Assembly (NCBI GenBank): GCA_020161245.1
Contig: JAIUOK010000004.1
Span: 1 to 64,000, forward strand
From: Actinomycetota bacterium
Lineage (GTDB): Bacteria; Actinomycetota; Actinomycetes; S36-B12; CAIYMF01
DNA length: 64,000 nt
Direction: 5' to 3'
Shown: piece after piece, positions 61,878 to 64,000 of the stretch
Layout: the number at the start of each line of letters is the position of its first letter
Numbering within the stretch: position 1 is the stretch's first letter
Made by a program: the position numbers and the translations under genes
The notes under the pieces: generated by a model
The model's database searches: none
Seen by the model: only the letters and a program-made list of their open reading frames with translations
What the model was told of the DNA's origin: nothing

Positions 61878-62615
61878 TCAGACGCGGGCGCCGCGCACGA
61901 CGTCGCCGAAGGCATGGGCGAAGGGGCGCCACGCGTCGCGCATCTCCTGCCCCCGGTCGTGCAGGACCGCCATCACCGCCTCCGGCGTGGTGCCGCACTT
62001 CTCGAGCGGCTCGGGGTCGTCCCCGAACCACGAGCCGAGGATCTCCTCGTCGACCTCCGGGTGGAACTGCACGGCCCACTGCCGGTGGCCGAGCCGCCAC
62101 GCCTGGATGGGGCAGCCCTCGGTGGAGGCGAGGACGACCGCGCCCTCGGGCGCCGCCAGCATGGCGTCCTGGTGGTACTGCGCGACAGGCGCGCGGTCGA
62201 CCAGCGCCGAGAACACGGGGTCGTCCGCGGCCGAGGGCAGCAGGTCGATCTCGTAGACGCCGACCTCCGCCACGGGCGCGCGGCCGACCTCGCCGCCGCA
62301 TGCGAGGGTCATGAGCTGGCCGCCGAGGCACACGCCGAGCACCGGCTTGTCGTCCTCGACCGCGTGGACGATGAGAGCCCGCTCGTCAGGCAGCCAGGGC
62401 GCCCGGTCGTCCTCCCACGCCGCCATCTCGCCGCCGAGCAGCACGAGCCCGTCGTAGCGCTCGGGCAGGGTCGACGGGACGGGCTCGCCCTGGTCGGCGC
62501 GGACGACGTCGATCTCGATGCCGAGCTCGGCCCACCATTCGCCGAGCAGCGCGACGGGATCGGTGGGGTCGTTCTGGACGACGAGCAGGCGCGCCGGTGC
62601 GCCGGTTCCGTGCAT
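61878..62615 (-). CDS. Class I glutamine amidotransferase-like protein
   Basis: A 245-residue stand-alone GATase1 domain. Nucleophile Cys96 is in LGVCLGGQ, and the partner dyad His185 and Glu187 is in VQFHPEVDE, so it is likely active. Layout resembles GMP-synthase-like amidotransferases of unknown target. The start at 62615 has AAGGA five bases upstream. It sits between glnA2 and glnE on one strand, which suggests a link to glutamine metabolism. The acceptor or partner synthetase is not visible. Confidence 0.85.
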   Translation of the reverse strand: MHGTGAPARLLVVQNDPTDPVALLGEWWAELGIEIDVVRADQGEPVPSTLPERYDGLVLLGGEMAAWEDDRAPWLPDERALIVHAVEDDKPVLGVCLGGQLMTLACGGEVGRAPVAEVGVYEIDLLPSAADDPVFSALVDRAPVAQYHQDAMLAAPEGAVVLASTEGCPIQAWRLGHRQWAVQFHPEVDEEILGSWFGDDPEPLEKCGTTPEAVMAVLHDRGQEMRDAWRPFAHAFGDVVRGARV

Positions 62616-62664
62616 GGGGTTCCTTCGTCGTGGCCGTGCGCCCGGGGATGCGCGCGGCCGGCGG

Positions 62665-64000
62665 TCAGAGGACGGGCAGGTAGCGCTCGAGCTCGAAGGC
62701 GGTGACCTGGCGGCGGTAGTCGGCCCACTCCTGGCGCTTGTTGCGCAGGAAGTGGTCGAACACGTGCTCGCCGAGGGTCTCGGCGACGAGCTCGCTGCGC
62801 TCCATCACGGTGACCGCCTGGCCGAGCGACGTGGGCAGCGGCTCGATGCCGAGCGCGCGGCGCTCGGACTCGGTGAGCGCCCAGACGTCGTCCTCGGCGC
62901 CCGGCGGCAGCTCGTAGCCCTCCTCGATCCCCTTGAGGCCGGCGGCGAGCATCACGGCGAAGGCGAGGTAGGGGTTGCACGCCGAGTCGATGGAGCGGAA
63001 CTCCACCCGCGTGGAGTTGCCCTTCGACGGCTTGTACATCGGCACGCGCACGAGGGCGCTGCGGTTGTTGTGGCCCCAGCACACGTACGCCGGGGCCTCG
63101 CCGCCGCCGCCGAGCCGTTTGTAGGAGTTCACCCACTGGTTGGTGACGGCGGTGATCTCCGGCGCGTGGCGCAGCAGCCCCGCGATGAAGCTGCGGCCCA
63201 CCTTCGACAGCTGGTACTCGGCGCCCGCCTCGTAGAAGGCGTTGCGGTCGCCCTCGAACAGCGACAGGTGGGTGTGCATGCCCGAGCCCGGGTGGTCGCG
63301 GAACGGCTTGGGCATGAAGGTCGCGTAGACGCCCTGCTCGAGCGCGACCTCCTTCACCACCAGGCGGAAGGTCATGATGTTGTCGGCCGTGGTGAGAGCG
63401 TCGGCGTAGCGCAGGTCGATCTCCTGCTGCCCCGGCGCGCCCTCGTGGTGGGAGAACTCCACCGAGATGCCCATCGCCTCGAGCATCGTGATCGCCTGGC
63501 GGCGGAAGTCGTACCCGAGGCCGTGGGGCGTGTGGTCGAAGTAGCCGACGTTGTCGATCGGCACGGGCACCTCGCCCGGGTTCACGCCCTGCTTGAGCAG
63601 GAAGAACTCGATCTCGGGGTGCGTGTAGAACGTGAAGCCCAGGTCGGCGGCCTTCGCGAGCGCGCGCTTGAGCACGTGGCGCGGGTCGGCGTACGACGGG
63701 CTGCCGTCGGTCATGAGGATGTCGCAGAACATGCGGCCGACGCCGGGGCTCTCGCCGCGCCACGGCAGCACCTGGAAGGTGCTGGGGTCGGGCTTGGCCA
63801 GCATGTCGGACTCGAACACGCGCGCGAAGCCCTCGATCGCCGACCCGTCGAAGCCGATGCCCTCGGAGAACGCGCCCTCGAGCTCGGCCGGGGCCACCGC
63901 CACCGACTTGAGCATGCCCAGCACGTCGGTGAACCAGAGCCGCACGAAGCGGATGTCGCGCTCCTCGATGGTGCGGAGGACGAACTCGGTCTGCTTGTCC
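62665..64000 (-). CDS. glnA2: Glutamine synthetase, GlnA2-type (start codon cut by window edge)
   Basis: A 445-residue portion of glutamine synthetase that runs to base 64000. Reading on from the internal ATG at 63945 gives DKQTEFVLRTIEERDIRFVRLW, shown here as DKQTEFVL, whose first codon is 63999-63997; base 64000 would be the G of an ATG outside the window. Catalytic blocks GSAIEGF, EIEFFLL, HHEGAPGQQEIDLRYADAL, GSGMHTHLSL and NNRSALVRVP are present. Size, lack of the beta-type insertion and place next to glnE fit the alpha-type GlnA2. The EEGYELPP segment keeps a Tyr near the GSI-beta adenylation region, but whether GlnE acts on it is open. The enzyme makes glutamine from glutamate, ammonia and ATP. 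Confidence 0.95.
   Translation of the reverse strand, partial: DKQTEFVLRTIEERDIRFVRLWFTDVLGMLKSVAVAPAELEGAFSEGIGFDGSAIEGFARVFESDMLAKPDPSTFQVLPWRGESPGVGRMFCDILMTDGSPSYADPRHVLKRALAKAADLGFTFYTHPEIEFFLLKQGVNPGEVPVPIDNVGYFDHTPHGLGYDFRRQAITMLEAMGISVEFSHHEGAPGQQEIDLRYADALTTADNIMTFRLVVKEVALEQGVYATFMPKPFRDHPGSGMHTHLSLFEGDRNAFYEAGAEYQLSKVGRSFIAGLLRHAPEITAVTNQWVNSYKRLGGGGEAPAYVCWGHNNRSALVRVPMYKPSKGNSTRVEFRSIDSACNPYLAFAVMLAAGLKGIEEGYELPPGAEDDVWALTESERRALGIEPLPTSLGQAVTVMERSELVAETLGEHVFDHFLRNKRQEWADYRRQVTAFELERYLPVL

Overview
This is chromosomal DNA of a high-GC actinobacterium. The base composition is strongly GC-rich throughout and coding frames have G/C in most third positions. Many starts are GTG, and operons are packed with ATGA or GTGA stop/start overlaps. 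Lineage markers agree: a DUF222/13E12-type HNH protein, the glnE-glnA2 pair, treXYZ, and narGHJI with NarK transporters. The genus cannot be fixed from this window. No rRNA, tRNA, CRISPR array, prophage or insertion sequence was seen.

Layout. 1-4.6 kb: the tail of a short-chain dehydrogenase, an ABC-2 exporter, a voltage-gated-like K+ channel, a MarR regulator and a divergent phosphotransferase. 4.6-9.4 kb: a co-oriented class II HDAC-like amidohydrolase and GNAT acetyltransferase, divergent from a self-processing P1 peptidase coupled to a CocE/NonD hydrolase. 9.4-16.6 kb: a membrane acyltransferase with an SGNH domain, a large secreted protein, a gene remnant, an HNH protein and a GNAT protein. 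16.6-24.4 kb: a complete kdpFABCDE potassium uptake and sensing operon, preceded by an extra small membrane ORF and a repeat-bearing leader. 24.5-29.8 kb: two diguanylate cyclases, one coupled to a class II glutamine amidotransferase and a membrane protein. 29.8-42 kb: a respiratory nitrate island. It has a predicted Fe-S regulator followed by narGHJI on the minus strand; divergently there are two NarK transporters, a DUF2249 protein, moeA and a small Cys-rich protein. Three related TA-rich motifs and a CRP/GlxR-like site lie in the shared 200 bp promoter region. 42-46 kb: an RsbR-N-like protein, a coiled-coil protein, a GAF-SpoIIE phosphatase and menB. 46-52.5 kb: treX-treY-treZ for trehalose synthesis from glycogen. 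52.6-58.8 kb: an N-formylglutamate amidohydrolase-like enzyme, a meta-cleavage-type hydrolase, tandem TupA-like ATP-grasp paralogues, an AlkZ-like protein and an MFS transporter. 58.8-64 kb: glnE, a class I amidotransferase, and glnA2, which is cut at the window edge within its start codon.

Together the genes describe a free-living facultative organism. It can respire nitrate using menaquinol (MenB) and the NarGHJI enzyme, with its molybdenum cofactor completed by MoeA. It scavenges potassium under limitation or osmotic stress (Kdp), makes trehalose as a compatible solute, and regulates nitrogen assimilation by covalent control of glutamine synthetase. The parts most worth a second look are the nar promoter with its candidate Fe-S regulator, the kdp leader and extra small ORF, the HDAC/GNAT pair, and the amidotransferase-membrane protein-diguanylate cyclase operon.
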